This document shows, one piece after another, positions 16,086 through 24,364 of a stretch of 64,000 nucleotides of DNA. The translations under genes were made by a program, and so were the position numbers. The notes beneath the pieces are model-generated. The model searched no databases. It was not told where the DNA came from and worked only from the letters and a program-made list of their open reading frames with translations. The stretch's first letter is position 1, and every line of letters starts with the position of its first letter. Where the stretch lies: the NCBI RefSeq assembly GCF_001463885.1, contig NZ_BBWQ01000001.1:310001-374000 (forward strand), in the 5' to 3' direction. The stretch is from Aureimonas altamirensis. GTDB lineage: Bacteria > Pseudomonadota > Alphaproteobacteria > Rhizobiales > Rhizobiaceae.

Positions 16086-17171
16086 TCAGCGCGCCAGCGC
16101 GCGGCAATGCTGCGGCGGAAACTCCAGCCAGACCTCCTGGCCGACCGGTATCTCCACATCCACGGGCGCGACGGCGCGGATCGTTTCCTGGTTGGGCAGC
16201 GACACCAGATAGTCCCGGTGCGAGCCCAGATAGATCTGTCGTTTCACGATGCCGTTGGCGGTATTGGTTTGCGCATCCGTCGGCTTGCGCGGCGACAGGT
16301 TGATGTTGTGGTGGCGGATGGAAACCGCGGTCTTGCCGCTGGCCGCCCGCTCGCCGCTGCCGCAACGCAAGACGATGCCGGTTTCTCCGATCACGCTGTC
16401 GCCCGGGCCGCGGTCGCCCCGAAGAATGTTCGTGCCACCGATGAAGTTGGCGACGAATTCGGTTTCCGGTCGCTCGTAGATATCCTCCGGCGTGCCGGCC
16501 TGCTCGATGCGGCCATCGTTCATGACGACGATCATGTCGGCCGTCGTCATGGCTTCGGCCTGGTCATGCGTGACGTAGACGGTGGTGTAGCGGAATTCGT
16601 CATGCAGGCGGCGGATCTCGAAGCGCATCTCTTCGCGCAGATTGGCGTCCAGATTGGACAGCGGCTCATCGAGAAGCAGGATCTGCGGCTTGATCACCAG
16701 CGCGCGCGCCAGCGACACGCGCTGCTGCTGTCCGCCGGACAGCTCGCCCGGATATCGCTCGGCCAGCGGCGTCAGCTTGGTCGCATCCAGGATTTCGCGG
16801 ACGCGGGCCTTCACCTCGTCGCCCTTCATCTTGCGCAGCTTCAGGCCGTAGGCGACGTTGTTGAAGACCGTCATATGAGGCCAGAGCGCGTAGCTCTGGA
16901 AGATCATCGACATATTCCGGTCTTCCGGCGCAACCGTGGCCGTGCCCGAAGATATGGCGCGTCCGCCCACCCGTATTTCGCCGCCCGACGCCGGAACGAA
17001 GCCAGCGATCAACCGCAGCGTCGTCGTCTTGCCGCAGCCGGATGGGCCCAGAAGGCACACCAGCTTGCCGCGCTCGACGGCCAGGTCGATGCCGCGCACC
17101 GCCTGGAAGTCCCCATAGTTCTTGATAAGCCTGTCAAGTTCGAGGAATGCCAATTTCCTGCCTCCCGTCAT
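16086..17171 (-). CDS. ABC transporter ATP-binding protein
   Basis: A 361-residue ATPase, first gene of the importer operon. Walker A GPSGCGKTT (residues 43-51), Q-loop in MIFQSYALWPHM, signature LSGGQQQR, Walker B ILLLDEPLS and the switch histidine in YVTHDQAEAM are all present. The C-terminal third is a TOBE-like domain of the PotA/FbpC group. A GntR-type operator lies 52 bases upstream of the start. Confidence 0.92.
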   Translation of the reverse strand: MTGGRKLAFLELDRLIKNYGDFQAVRGIDLAVERGKLVCLLGPSGCGKTTTLRLIAGFVPASGGEIRVGGRAISSGTATVAPEDRNMSMIFQSYALWPHMTVFNNVAYGLKLRKMKGDEVKARVREILDATKLTPLAERYPGELSGGQQQRVSLARALVIKPQILLLDEPLSNLDANLREEMRFEIRRLHDEFRYTTVYVTHDQAEAMTTADMIVVMNDGRIEQAGTPEDIYERPETEFVANFIGGTNILRGDRGPGDSVIGETGIVLRCGSGERAASGKTAVSIRHHNINLSPRKPTDAQTNTANGIVKRQIYLGSHRDYLVSLPNQETIRAVAPVDVEIPVGQEVWLEFPPQHCRALAR

Positions 17172-17223
17172 GCGATCGCTTCTTCCCGCGTTGCATGACT
17201 GGGACGTTAGGACTCGTACTGAA

Positions 17224-17237
17224 AACTGTCAACAGAT
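17224..17237. promoter_or_regulatory. GntR-type operator (site 3)
   Basis: AACTGTCAACAGAT, matching AAyTGTnnACArwt, in the gap between the SDR stop and the ABC ATPase start. It probably controls the ABC importer operon. Confidence 0.65.
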
Positions 17238-17282
17238 TACTATTTTCAGTCTGTGGTGCGGTGCAACCTCGGTTGCAGGATG

Positions 17283-18023
17283 TCAGGGCATCAGCGCGCC
17301 GCCATTGACGTGCAGCGTCTGGCCGGTGATGAATCGGGCATCCGGGCCGGCCAGCATATGCACGGCCGCAGCCACTTCCTGCGCGGTTCCAAGCCGCTGC
17401 AACGGGTTGCGCCTTTCGGCGTGGTGCGCCGGTTCCGGCCCCTGGCGCTGGGTATGGATCATGCCGGGCGATACGCAATTGACGGTAATCCCGTCGCTGC
17501 CGACCTCGTGGGCAAGCGCCTTGACGAGGCCGGATACGCCCGCCTTGGCCGCCACGACGTGGGGGCGGCCCTTTGCGCCGCTTTGGCCCGTCATGCCGCC
17601 GATGGCGATGAAGGAGGGCTGGGTGCCGCGCCGCAGATGCGGAAGCGCCGCCTGGGCCAACAGGAACACGCTGTCCAGCGCAAGGGCCATGACGCGACGC
17701 CAGTCTTCGAAGCTCAGCGTCTCGAAGGTCGCTTCGGGCCTGATCGCCGCATTGGCGACGACGACATCGAGGCGGTGGGTAAGATGGACCGTCTGCTGCA
17801 CCAGCCTGGCAGGGGTTTCAGGGTCCGCAAGGTCGCCGATGGCGACGGCCGCCTTTCCGCCCGCCTGCTCGACAAGATCGGCCGTTTCCTTCGCCGCTGC
17901 TTCGTCCTGCCCGGCATGAACGAGCACGAACGCCCCCTCGCGTGCAAAGGCAAGCGCAATTTCCCGCCCGATATTGCGGGACGCGCCCGTTACCAGAACG
18001 GACCGCTGTATTGTATCAGACAT
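17283..18023 (-). CDS. SDR-family protein lacking the usual catalytic Ser and Tyr
   Basis: A 246-residue short-chain dehydrogenase/reductase. The cofactor motif VTGASRNIGREIA (11-23), the NAA motif (91-93) and the lysine of YxxxK (Lys160) are present. The catalytic serine position is Gly143 (FIAIGGMTG) and the tyrosine position four before the lysine is Val156, with His155 next to it. Either histidine substitutes for tyrosine or the protein is not a normal oxidoreductase. GGGAG lies before the ATG, and the GntR-type operator lies 42 bases upstream. It may be co-regulated with the importer and dehydratase genes. Confidence 0.85.
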   Translation of the reverse strand: MSDTIQRSVLVTGASRNIGREIALAFAREGAFVLVHAGQDEAAAKETADLVEQAGGKAAVAIGDLADPETPARLVQQTVHLTHRLDVVVANAAIRPEATFETLSFEDWRRVMALALDSVFLLAQAALPHLRRGTQPSFIAIGGMTGQSGAKGRPHVVAAKAGVSGLVKALAHEVGSDGITVNCVSPGMIHTQRQGPEPAHHAERRNPLQRLGTAQEVAAAVHMLAGPDARFITGQTLHVNGGALMP

Positions 18024-18064
18024 CGTCCAACTCCCAAATTTGCCGATGGCTCACAAGAATTGAT

Positions 18065-18078
18065 AACTGTCGACAATT
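18065..18078. promoter_or_regulatory. GntR-type operator (site 4)
   Basis: AACTGTCGACAATT, the best match to AAyTGTnnACArTT in the window, 42 bases upstream of the SDR start and ten bases past the stop of the gntR gene at 18088-18825. Confidence 0.7.
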
Positions 18079-18087
18079 CAAGAGGCC

Positions 18088-18825
18088 CTACAGGCGTGAC
18101 AGGCCGAGTTTGCGCACCAGCGGCAGGATCGCCGCGCAGGCAGAGCGCCGATGCCCCGCTGCTGCCTCCCGCGCGGCAGCGGTATCGCCGGCGCGCAAGG
18201 CTTCGACGATCGTCCGGTGCTGTCCGGCGGAGTCGACCGGCAAGGGGCGCAGCTTCAGCGTGAACATGCGCGCGCGATGCAGCTGATCTTCGATGGTGCC
18301 GGCCATTCTTTGCAGCCGCGCATTGCCACAGGCAGCAACAAGCGTTTCGTGAAACTTTTCGTCGGCCGCTGCCCATTCTGCGAGATCGTTGTCCTGCAAC
18401 GCCGTTTCCATCGCATCCGTCAGCGCCGCCAGCGCGTCGGCCGTTGCGCCCCGCGACCCTGCCGGCTGCCCGGCCAGACGCTCGGCCGCCGCTCCTTCCA
18501 GCGCCACCACGATCTCGTAGGCATCGGCCAGTTCGGCGGGCGACAGGCCACAGATCAGGATACCGCGCTTGGGCTGTATCCGCACGAGACCTTCTTCCTG
18601 AAGGCGCGCCATTGCCTGATGAACCGGGGTCCGGCTCATGCCGAGTTGCCTGGCTATCTCCACTTCGCCGGCATGATACCCCGGCTCGAAACGGTTGGAC
18701 CGGATCGCCTCCTTGATCGCCGCATAGGCCGCATCCGCAAGGCCGGCTTCCGGCGTGCCCTGCTGCGAAGGCCCCAGGCGGGGCGAGAGCAGCGACGCAG
18801 GACTTGGCTGGGAAGGGCGGGGCAT
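18088..18825 (-). CDS. GntR-family regulator, FCD subfamily (second)
   Basis: A 245-residue regulator. After an unusually long proline/serine-rich N-terminal tail (about 28 residues), a winged helix-turn-helix follows with IARQLGMSRTPVHQAMARL, then an FCD ligand domain with DEKFHETLV, GQHRTIVEAL and AAGHRRSA as likely metal-binding elements. It is divergent from the tartrate/malate-dehydrogenase-like gene at 19 kb, with a perfect palindrome between them. It may control that gene, the shared AAyTGTnnACArwt regulon, or both. Confidence 0.9.
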   Translation of the reverse strand: MPRPSQPSPASLLSPRLGPSQQGTPEAGLADAAYAAIKEAIRSNRFEPGYHAGEVEIARQLGMSRTPVHQAMARLQEEGLVRIQPKRGILICGLSPAELADAYEIVVALEGAAAERLAGQPAGSRGATADALAALTDAMETALQDNDLAEWAAADEKFHETLVAACGNARLQRMAGTIEDQLHRARMFTLKLRPLPVDSAGQHRTIVEALRAGDTAAAREAAAGHRRSACAAILPLVRKLGLSRL

Positions 18826-18935
18826 TGTGTTCCACTAATTATGCGGCGCCATGGCGCTGCGGATCCGCAGCCAAGATCAAAGCCGATCGATACCGGATTG
18901 ACAACGCCGCACCATCCATCACACCATAAATTCAA

Positions 18936-18949
18936 ACTTGCATGCAAGT
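18936..18949. promoter_or_regulatory. Perfect 14-bp palindrome between gntR and the TtuC-like gene
   Basis: ACTTGCATGCAAGT, a perfect palindrome lying 110 bases upstream of the gntR start and 52 bases upstream of the divergent dehydrogenase start. Its position and symmetry fit a GntR-family dimer site. Its core differs from the AAyTGTnnACArwt motif of the neighbouring promoters. Confidence 0.6.
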
Positions 18950-19001
18950 ATGAATGGCACAGGCTCGATAGCGAGTTTACGCGGGTGAGGGGACGACTCA
19001 G

Positions 19002-20075
19002 TTGAACACGTACAAGATCGCAGCGATCCCGGCGGATGGGATCGGCCCGGAAGTCATCGCGGCCGGGTTGCAGGCGCTGGAATCCCTGGAGCGGCGCGAG
19101 GGCACATTCAGGCTCGACGTCACGCAGTTCGATTGGGGTTCGGCCTATTACAAGGCCAATGGCCGCATGATGCCGGATGAAGGCATCGAAACCTTGAAGG
19201 CCTATGATGCGATCTTCTTCGGCGCCGTCGGTGCGCCGGACGTGCCGGACCACATCACCCTGTGGGGCCTGCGACTGCCGATCTGCCAGGGCTTCGACCA
19301 ATACGCCAATGTGCGGCCGACGCGGATCCTGCCCGGCATCGTCTCTCCGCTGGCTGGCGTCGGCCCCGGCGACCTGGACTGGGTGATCGTGCGTGAAAAT
19401 TCCGAGGGCGAGTATTCCGGACATGGCGGGCGTGCCCACAAGGGCCTTCCGGAAGAGGTGGGAACCGAGGTCGCCATCTTCACCCGGGTCGGGGTGACAC
19501 GCATCATGCGGTACGCGTTCCGTCTGGCCCAGTCGCGGCCGCGCAAGTTTCTGACGGTCGTCACCAAATCCAACGCACAGCGCCACGGCATGGTGATGTG
19601 GGACGAGATCGCCGCGGAAGTGGCGAGCGAATTTCCCGACGTGACATGGGACAAGATGCTGGTGGATGCGATGACGGTGCGCATGACGCTGAACCCGCGC
19701 AGCCTGGATACGATCGTTGCCACCAACCTGCATGCCGACATCCTGTCCGACCTTGCCGGCGCGCTGGCCGGCAGCCTTGGCGTTGCACCGACCGCCAACA
19801 TCGATCCGGAACGGCGCTATCCCTCGATGTTCGAGCCGATCCACGGTTCGGCATTCGATATCACCGGCAAGGGCATCGCCAACCCGGTCGCGACATTCTG
19901 GACGGCGGCGCAGATGCTGGAGCATCTTGGCGAAGGCCGGGCCGCGATCCGCCTGATGCAGGCCGTGGAGACGGTGACGGGCGACGGGGTGATGACCCCG
20001 GATATCGGCGGCAGCGCCACCACACAGGAGGTGACGGACGCGGTCTGCGAAGCGATCCGCGCCTCCAACATCTGA
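19002..20075 (+). CDS. Tartrate/D-malate dehydrogenase-like protein (TtuC/DmlA type)
   Basis: A 357-residue beta-decarboxylating dehydrogenase. The segment VPDHITLWGLRLPICQGFDQ followed by YANVRPTRILPG is typical of tartrate dehydrogenase/decarboxylase and D-malate dehydrogenase rather than LeuB. Other family motifs are VIVRENSEGEYSG, TKSNAQRHGM, NLHADILSDLAG and IHGSAFDITGKG. Likely products are pyruvate or hydroxypyruvate-type compounds with CO2 and NADH. The start is TTG at 19002, supported by GAGGGGAC eight bases upstream. It is divergent from the gntR at 18088. Confidence 0.88.
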   Translation: MNTYKIAAIPADGIGPEVIAAGLQALESLERREGTFRLDVTQFDWGSAYYKANGRMMPDEGIETLKAYDAIFFGAVGAPDVPDHITLWGLRLPICQGFDQYANVRPTRILPGIVSPLAGVGPGDLDWVIVRENSEGEYSGHGGRAHKGLPEEVGTEVAIFTRVGVTRIMRYAFRLAQSRPRKFLTVVTKSNAQRHGMVMWDEIAAEVASEFPDVTWDKMLVDAMTVRMTLNPRSLDTIVATNLHADILSDLAGALAGSLGVAPTANIDPERRYPSMFEPIHGSAFDITGKGIANPVATFWTAAQMLEHLGEGRAAIRLMQAVETVTGDGVMTPDIGGSATTQEVTDAVCEAIRASNI

Positions 20076-20210
20076 GGCCGGAGCGCGAGCGCCGGGCAAG
20101 AAGGCCCGTTTCATAGCGGAAAGTTATATGGCGGCGCGCAATTGTCTATTCGTGCCGCCCTTCGCCCTTTGATACCACTCGCCCCAGCGAACAAGCCTGG
20201 GGGAGACGGC

Positions 20211-21374
20211 ATGAAAACGGTGGGAAGCGAGCAGTTTACGGAAATCCGCGAAGCCGTGCGTGCCCTGTGCGCCGATTTTCCGGCGGAGTACCACCGCAGG
20301 ATCGACGAGGAGCGCGGCTATCCCGAAGCCTTCGTCGATGCGCTGACCAAGGCCGGCTGGATGGCGGCGCTGATCCCCGAAGAGTATGGCGGCTCCGGCC
20401 TCGGCCTGACGGAAGCCTCCGTCATCATGGAAGAGATCAACCGCGCGGGCGGCAATTCCGGCGCGTGCCATGGCCAGATGTACAACATGAATACGCTGGT
20501 ACGGCACGGCTCGGAGGAGCAGAAGCAAAAGTACCTGCCGCGCATCGCCGCCGGCGAACTGCGCCTCCAGTCCATGGGCGTGACGGAGCCGACCACCGGC
20601 ACCGACACGACGAAGATCAAGACGACGGCCGTCCGCAAGGGCGACCGCTACGTCATCAATGGCCAGAAAGTCTGGATCTCGCGCATCCAGCATTCCGACC
20701 TGATGATCCTTCTGGCGCGCACGACGCCGCTCGATCAGGTCAGGAAGAAGTCCGAAGGCATGTCGATCTTCATCGTCGACCTGAAGGACGCCATCGGCAA
20801 CGGCATGAGCGTCCAGCCGATCCTGAACATGGTGAACCACGAGACGAACGAGCTGTTCTTCGACAATCTGGAAATCCCGGCGGAGAACCTGATCGGAGAG
20901 GAGGGGCAGGGTTTCAAATATATCCTCACCGGCCTCAACGCCGAGCGTGCGCTGATCGCGGCCGAGTGCATCGGCGACGGCTACTGGTTCATCGATAAGG
21001 TGACGGCCTACACGAAGGAGCGGGTCGTTTTCGGCCGGCCGATCGGGCAGAACCAGGGCGTGCAATTTCCCATCGCCGAAAGCTTCATCGAGGTCGAGGC
21101 CGCCAACCTGATGCGCTTCGAGGCCTGCCGCCTCTATGACGAGAACCGTCCATGCGGCACCGAGGCCAACATGGCCAAGTATCTGGCGGCCAAGGCATCG
21201 TGGGAGGCCGCCAACGCCTGTCTGCAGTTCCATGGCGGCTTCGGTTTCGCAGCCGAATACGACATCGAGCGCAAGTTCCGCGAAACGCGGCTCTATCAGG
21301 TCGCCCCCATCTCGACCAACCTGATCCTCTCTTATGTGGCGGAGCACGTCCTGGGCCTGCCGAGGTCGTTCTGA
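20211..21374 (+). CDS. Acyl-CoA dehydrogenase
   Basis: A 387-residue flavoenzyme that introduces a double bond into an acyl-CoA. Motifs: VTEPTTGTDTTKIKTTA-type FAD loop, GFKYILTGLNAERALIAAE and the C-terminal FHGGFGFAAEYDIERKFR. The usual catalytic glutamate of the YEGT motif is absent (RLYQVAPIS), while glutamate is present in NAER, the position used as base by long-chain and isovaleryl enzymes. GGGGGAGACGGC before 20211 decides the start over an in-frame ATG at 20142. It overlaps the lyase gene by ATGA, so the two are translated together. Confidence 0.9.
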   Translation: MKTVGSEQFTEIREAVRALCADFPAEYHRRIDEERGYPEAFVDALTKAGWMAALIPEEYGGSGLGLTEASVIMEEINRAGGNSGACHGQMYNMNTLVRHGSEEQKQKYLPRIAAGELRLQSMGVTEPTTGTDTTKIKTTAVRKGDRYVINGQKVWISRIQHSDLMILLARTTPLDQVRKKSEGMSIFIVDLKDAIGNGMSVQPILNMVNHETNELFFDNLEIPAENLIGEEGQGFKYILTGLNAERALIAAECIGDGYWFIDKVTAYTKERVVFGRPIGQNQGVQFPIAESFIEVEAANLMRFEACRLYDENRPCGTEANMAKYLAAKASWEAANACLQFHGGFGFAAEYDIERKFRETRLYQVAPISTNLILSYVAEHVLGLPRSF

Positions 21375-22162
21375 TGGCGCGCCTGCAGCTTGCCACGCCG
21401 CTTTTCGTGCCGGGAAATCGCCCGGAGCGGTTCGGGAAGGCCGCTGCTTCCGGCGCCGACGCGATCATCATCGACCTCGAGGATGCCGTCGCCGCCGACG
21501 ACAAGGATGCCGCCCGTGCCGCGCTGCGCACCGGCTTCGGTAGCGTACCCATCATCGTGCGGGTGAACGCGCCCGGCACGCAATGGCATGACGCCGATAT
21601 GGCGGCGATCGCCGGGCTGGATATCGCGGCCGTGATGGTGCCGAAGGCCGAGATGGGGGCCGGGTTTGCCGCGACGCCGGGCGGCAAGCCGGTGATAGCG
21701 CTGGTGGAAACCGCGCGCGGGCTGGCCGACGCCCGGGCCCTGGCCGCCATGGACGGTGTCGCCCTTCTGGCGTTCGGCTCCATCGATTTTTGCGCCGATC
21801 TCGGCTGCGCCCACACGCGTGCGGCACTGTCGGCTGCGCGATGCGAAATCGTGCTGGCCTCGCGCCTGGCCGGCATCGGCGCGCCCCTCGACGGGGTGAC
21901 GACCGCAATCGACGATGCGGCGGCCATCGAAAGCGATGCCCGCCATGCGCGCGAACTGGGATTTGGTGGCAAGCTGCTGATCCACCCGCGGCAGGTGGCC
22001 CCCGCCCTTGCCGGCCTGATGCCGGATGCGGCCGAGATCGAATGGGCCCGCCGCGTCGTTGCTGCCGCCGACGGCGCGTCCCGTGTCGATGGAGCCATGG
22101 TGGATGCACCGGTGCGCCTGCGCGCCGAGGCGATCCTCAGCCGCGCGGGGCAGTCGGCGTAG
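21374..22162 (+). CDS. HpcH/HpaI aldolase / CitE-like CoA-ester lyase
   Basis: A 262-residue TIM-barrel lyase. It starts with LFVPGNRPERFGKAAASGAD and IIIDLEDAV, the CitE signature, and has the magnesium ligands in ALVETARGL and GSIDFCADLG. The family splits malyl-, citramalyl- or related CoA thioesters into an acyl-CoA and a 2-oxo acid. It overlaps the acyl-CoA dehydrogenase stop and probably acts in the same pathway. Its end overlaps the convergent MFS gene by 26 bases. Confidence 0.87.
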   Translation: MARLQLATPLFVPGNRPERFGKAAASGADAIIIDLEDAVAADDKDAARAALRTGFGSVPIIVRVNAPGTQWHDADMAAIAGLDIAAVMVPKAEMGAGFAATPGGKPVIALVETARGLADARALAAMDGVALLAFGSIDFCADLGCAHTRAALSAARCEIVLASRLAGIGAPLDGVTTAIDDAAAIESDARHARELGFGGKLLIHPRQVAPALAGLMPDAAEIEWARRVVAAADGASRVDGAMVDAPVRLRAEAILSRAGQSA

Positions 22163-23387
22163 CGACCGAGAGGGCAAGCCCCGTAAGGGCCAGCGCGCCT
22201 GTCAGGCCGACGACGGCGGGCCAACCGCCGGCCTGCCAGAACCAGCCGCCGAGCCAGCCCATGAGGCTGGCGCCGAGATAGTAGAACAGCAGATAGAGCG
22301 AAGCCGCATGGCCCCGGTTATGCCCGGCCAGCGGCCCCACGCTGCTGCTCGTGACCGAGTGGTTGATGAAGAAGCCGACCGTCACCAGCACGATGCCGAG
22401 AATGATGACGGGCAGAGCGGGCGACAGCGTCAGCCCCACCCCTGCCAGCATGATGGCGAAGCCGGCCATCAGCATCGTGCGACGGCCGAAGCGGCCTACC
22501 AGCCGGCCTGCCGCGGTCGAGGACACGCAGCCGATGGCAAAGGCCAGGAAGATGAAACTGATCTGCGTCTGGTCAAAGCCGAACGGCGCGCCGGCCAGCC
22601 GGAATGTCGCATAGTTGAACAGCGTGACGAACACGCCTGTCAGGATCGCGCCGGTGGCGTAGGGCCGCCACAGTCTGCGATTGCGCAGGTGGCCGCGCCA
22701 GGCCCGAAGGTGGAATTGCAAGGACAGGCCGGGCTGCGCCACGAAGTTTTGGGAACGCGGCAACAGCACCAGGAAACCGATGGCCGAGAGAATGCACAGG
22801 ATGCCGAGCGTCGCCAGCGCCACGCGCCACGACGCGATTTCCGTCATCAGCCCCATGCCGACGCGGCCGATCATCGCGCCGAAGGCGGTGCCTGCGACGT
22901 AAAGGCCCATGGTCCGCCCCAGATGGGCCGGGTGGATCTCTTCCGCCAGCCAGGCCATGGCGACTGCCGGCACGCCGCCCAGCACGATCCCCTCCAGTGC
23001 CCGTGCCGCCAGAAATCCGTTCCAGCCGGGGGCAAAGGCCGCAACGAGATTGAGCGCAGCGGCAAGCAGCATGGACGCGAACATCAATTCGCGCCGCCCG
23101 ACGGCCTGCGACAGGGCGCCCGCGACCATGATCGAAAAGGCGAGCAGCCCGGTGGTCAGCGACAGGGCAAGCGAGCTGCGGGCTGCTCCGATACCGAAAT
23201 CCTCGGCGAAGGAGGGCAGCAGCGGCTGGACGCAATAGATCAGCGAAAAGCTTGCAAACCCGGCAAGAAAAAGAGCCGTTCCGGCGCGGCGATGCTCGAC
23301 CGTGCCGGGCTTTATCCAGCCTTCACCCGGTTGGCCCTGGGGCGCCGCGTGCACGGGAATGACGGAAGATGCGGTGATCTGTGACAT
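22137..23387 (-). CDS. MFS transporter
   Basis: A 416-residue inner-membrane carrier with about 12 helices and the loop motif GRRELMFASM between helices 2 and 3. It resembles the YnfM/arabinose-efflux-type group, usually exporters of small molecules. It is divergent from a LysR gene whose product probably regulates it. Substrate unknown. Confidence 0.87.
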   Translation of the reverse strand: MSQITASSVIPVHAAPQGQPGEGWIKPGTVEHRRAGTALFLAGFASFSLIYCVQPLLPSFAEDFGIGAARSSLALSLTTGLLAFSIMVAGALSQAVGRRELMFASMLLAAALNLVAAFAPGWNGFLAARALEGIVLGGVPAVAMAWLAEEIHPAHLGRTMGLYVAGTAFGAMIGRVGMGLMTEIASWRVALATLGILCILSAIGFLVLLPRSQNFVAQPGLSLQFHLRAWRGHLRNRRLWRPYATGAILTGVFVTLFNYATFRLAGAPFGFDQTQISFIFLAFAIGCVSSTAAGRLVGRFGRRTMLMAGFAIMLAGVGLTLSPALPVIILGIVLVTVGFFINHSVTSSSVGPLAGHNRGHAASLYLLFYYLGASLMGWLGGWFWQAGGWPAVVGLTGALALTGLALSVATPTAPRG

Positions 23388-23444
23388 TAAAAACCTCTGT
23401 CACCGCTATATCCCGTCGCTTGCCATGCCGCTAATATATGACAT

Positions 23445-23462
23445 CGTATTCTGCGATATACG
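23445..23462. promoter_or_regulatory. Candidate LysR binding site
   Basis: CGTAT and ATACG form an inverted repeat with an 8-base spacer in the AT-rich gap between the divergent MFS and LysR genes, ending 12 bases ahead of the LysR start. LysR proteins bind interrupted dyads in such gaps; the match is by position and symmetry only. Confidence 0.4.
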
Positions 23463-23473
23463 GAATATATTGC

Positions 23474-24352
23474 ATGGAACTGCGCCACATCCGCTATTTC
23501 CTGGCGGTGGCCCGGGAAGGCAACTTCACCCGCGCTGCCGAACGGCTCGGCATCGGGCAGCCGCCGCTGAGCATGCAGATCAAGGATCTGGAGCGGGAAG
23601 TGGGAGCCGCCCTGTTCTATCGCCGTCCGCACGGAGCCGAACTGACGGAGGCGGGGCAGGCATTTCTGGCTGGCGTGGGCGGCATGCCAGCCAGGGCCGA
23701 CGAGGCGGCGGACGCCGCCCGCAGGGCCGCGCGCGGGGAAGGCGGAAGGCTTGCCATCGGCATGACCTCTACTGCGGCCCTCAACCCGATCGTGCCCGAC
23801 GGCATCCGGCGTTTCGGCCAGCTCTACCCGGATGTCGCATTGCGGATCGAAGAGGCAAACTCGCTGGAACTCGTCCGCCATATCGACGAAGGGCAATTGG
23901 ATATCGCACTGGTGCGGCCGGCCGGACTGGACCGTCCATCGCTGACCCTTCGCACCGTGATCGACGAGCGGCTTATGGCCGCGCTGCCGGAAGGGCACGA
24001 ATTGGCGTCACACAGTACGCTGAGGCTGATCGACTTGCGGAACGATCCACTGATCCTGACCCCGCGCGAGGTTGGGCGCGGTCTGCGGGACGTGACTTTG
24101 GATCTGTGCCGCGAGGCCGGCTTCGAGCCGCGCATCGGACGTGAAGCGCCGCATATCGCCTCCATCCTGTCGCTCGTTTCCGCGGCGCTGGGCGTAACCC
24201 TTATGCCGGCGTCGATGAGCTGCATACGCCTGGCCGGCGTGGTCTACAGGCCGCTGGCCGATGCCCATGCCGGGATACCGCTGGCGGTGGCCTATGCCGC
24301 CCAGCGCACACCACCGACCGCCCTGAACTTCTGGAAGCTCCTGCGTCGGTAG
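23474..24352 (+). CDS. LysR-family regulator (divergent from MFS gene)
   Basis: A 292-residue regulator starting MELRHIRYFLAVAREGNFTR, with the helix-turn-helix AAERLGIGQPPLSMQIKDLE and a periplasmic-binding-like effector domain from about residue 90. No clear ribosome site precedes the ATG; an in-frame upstream start at 23438 would add 12 residues unlike the family. It is convergent with the next LysR gene, 12 bases apart. Confidence 0.9.
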   Translation: MELRHIRYFLAVAREGNFTRAAERLGIGQPPLSMQIKDLEREVGAALFYRRPHGAELTEAGQAFLAGVGGMPARADEAADAARRAARGEGGRLAIGMTSTAALNPIVPDGIRRFGQLYPDVALRIEEANSLELVRHIDEGQLDIALVRPAGLDRPSLTLRTVIDERLMAALPEGHELASHSTLRLIDLRNDPLILTPREVGRGLRDVTLDLCREAGFEPRIGREAPHIASILSLVSAALGVTLMPASMSCIRLAGVVYRPLADAHAGIPLAVAYAAQRTPPTALNFWKLLRR

Positions 24353-24364
24353 TGACGGCCGGGG

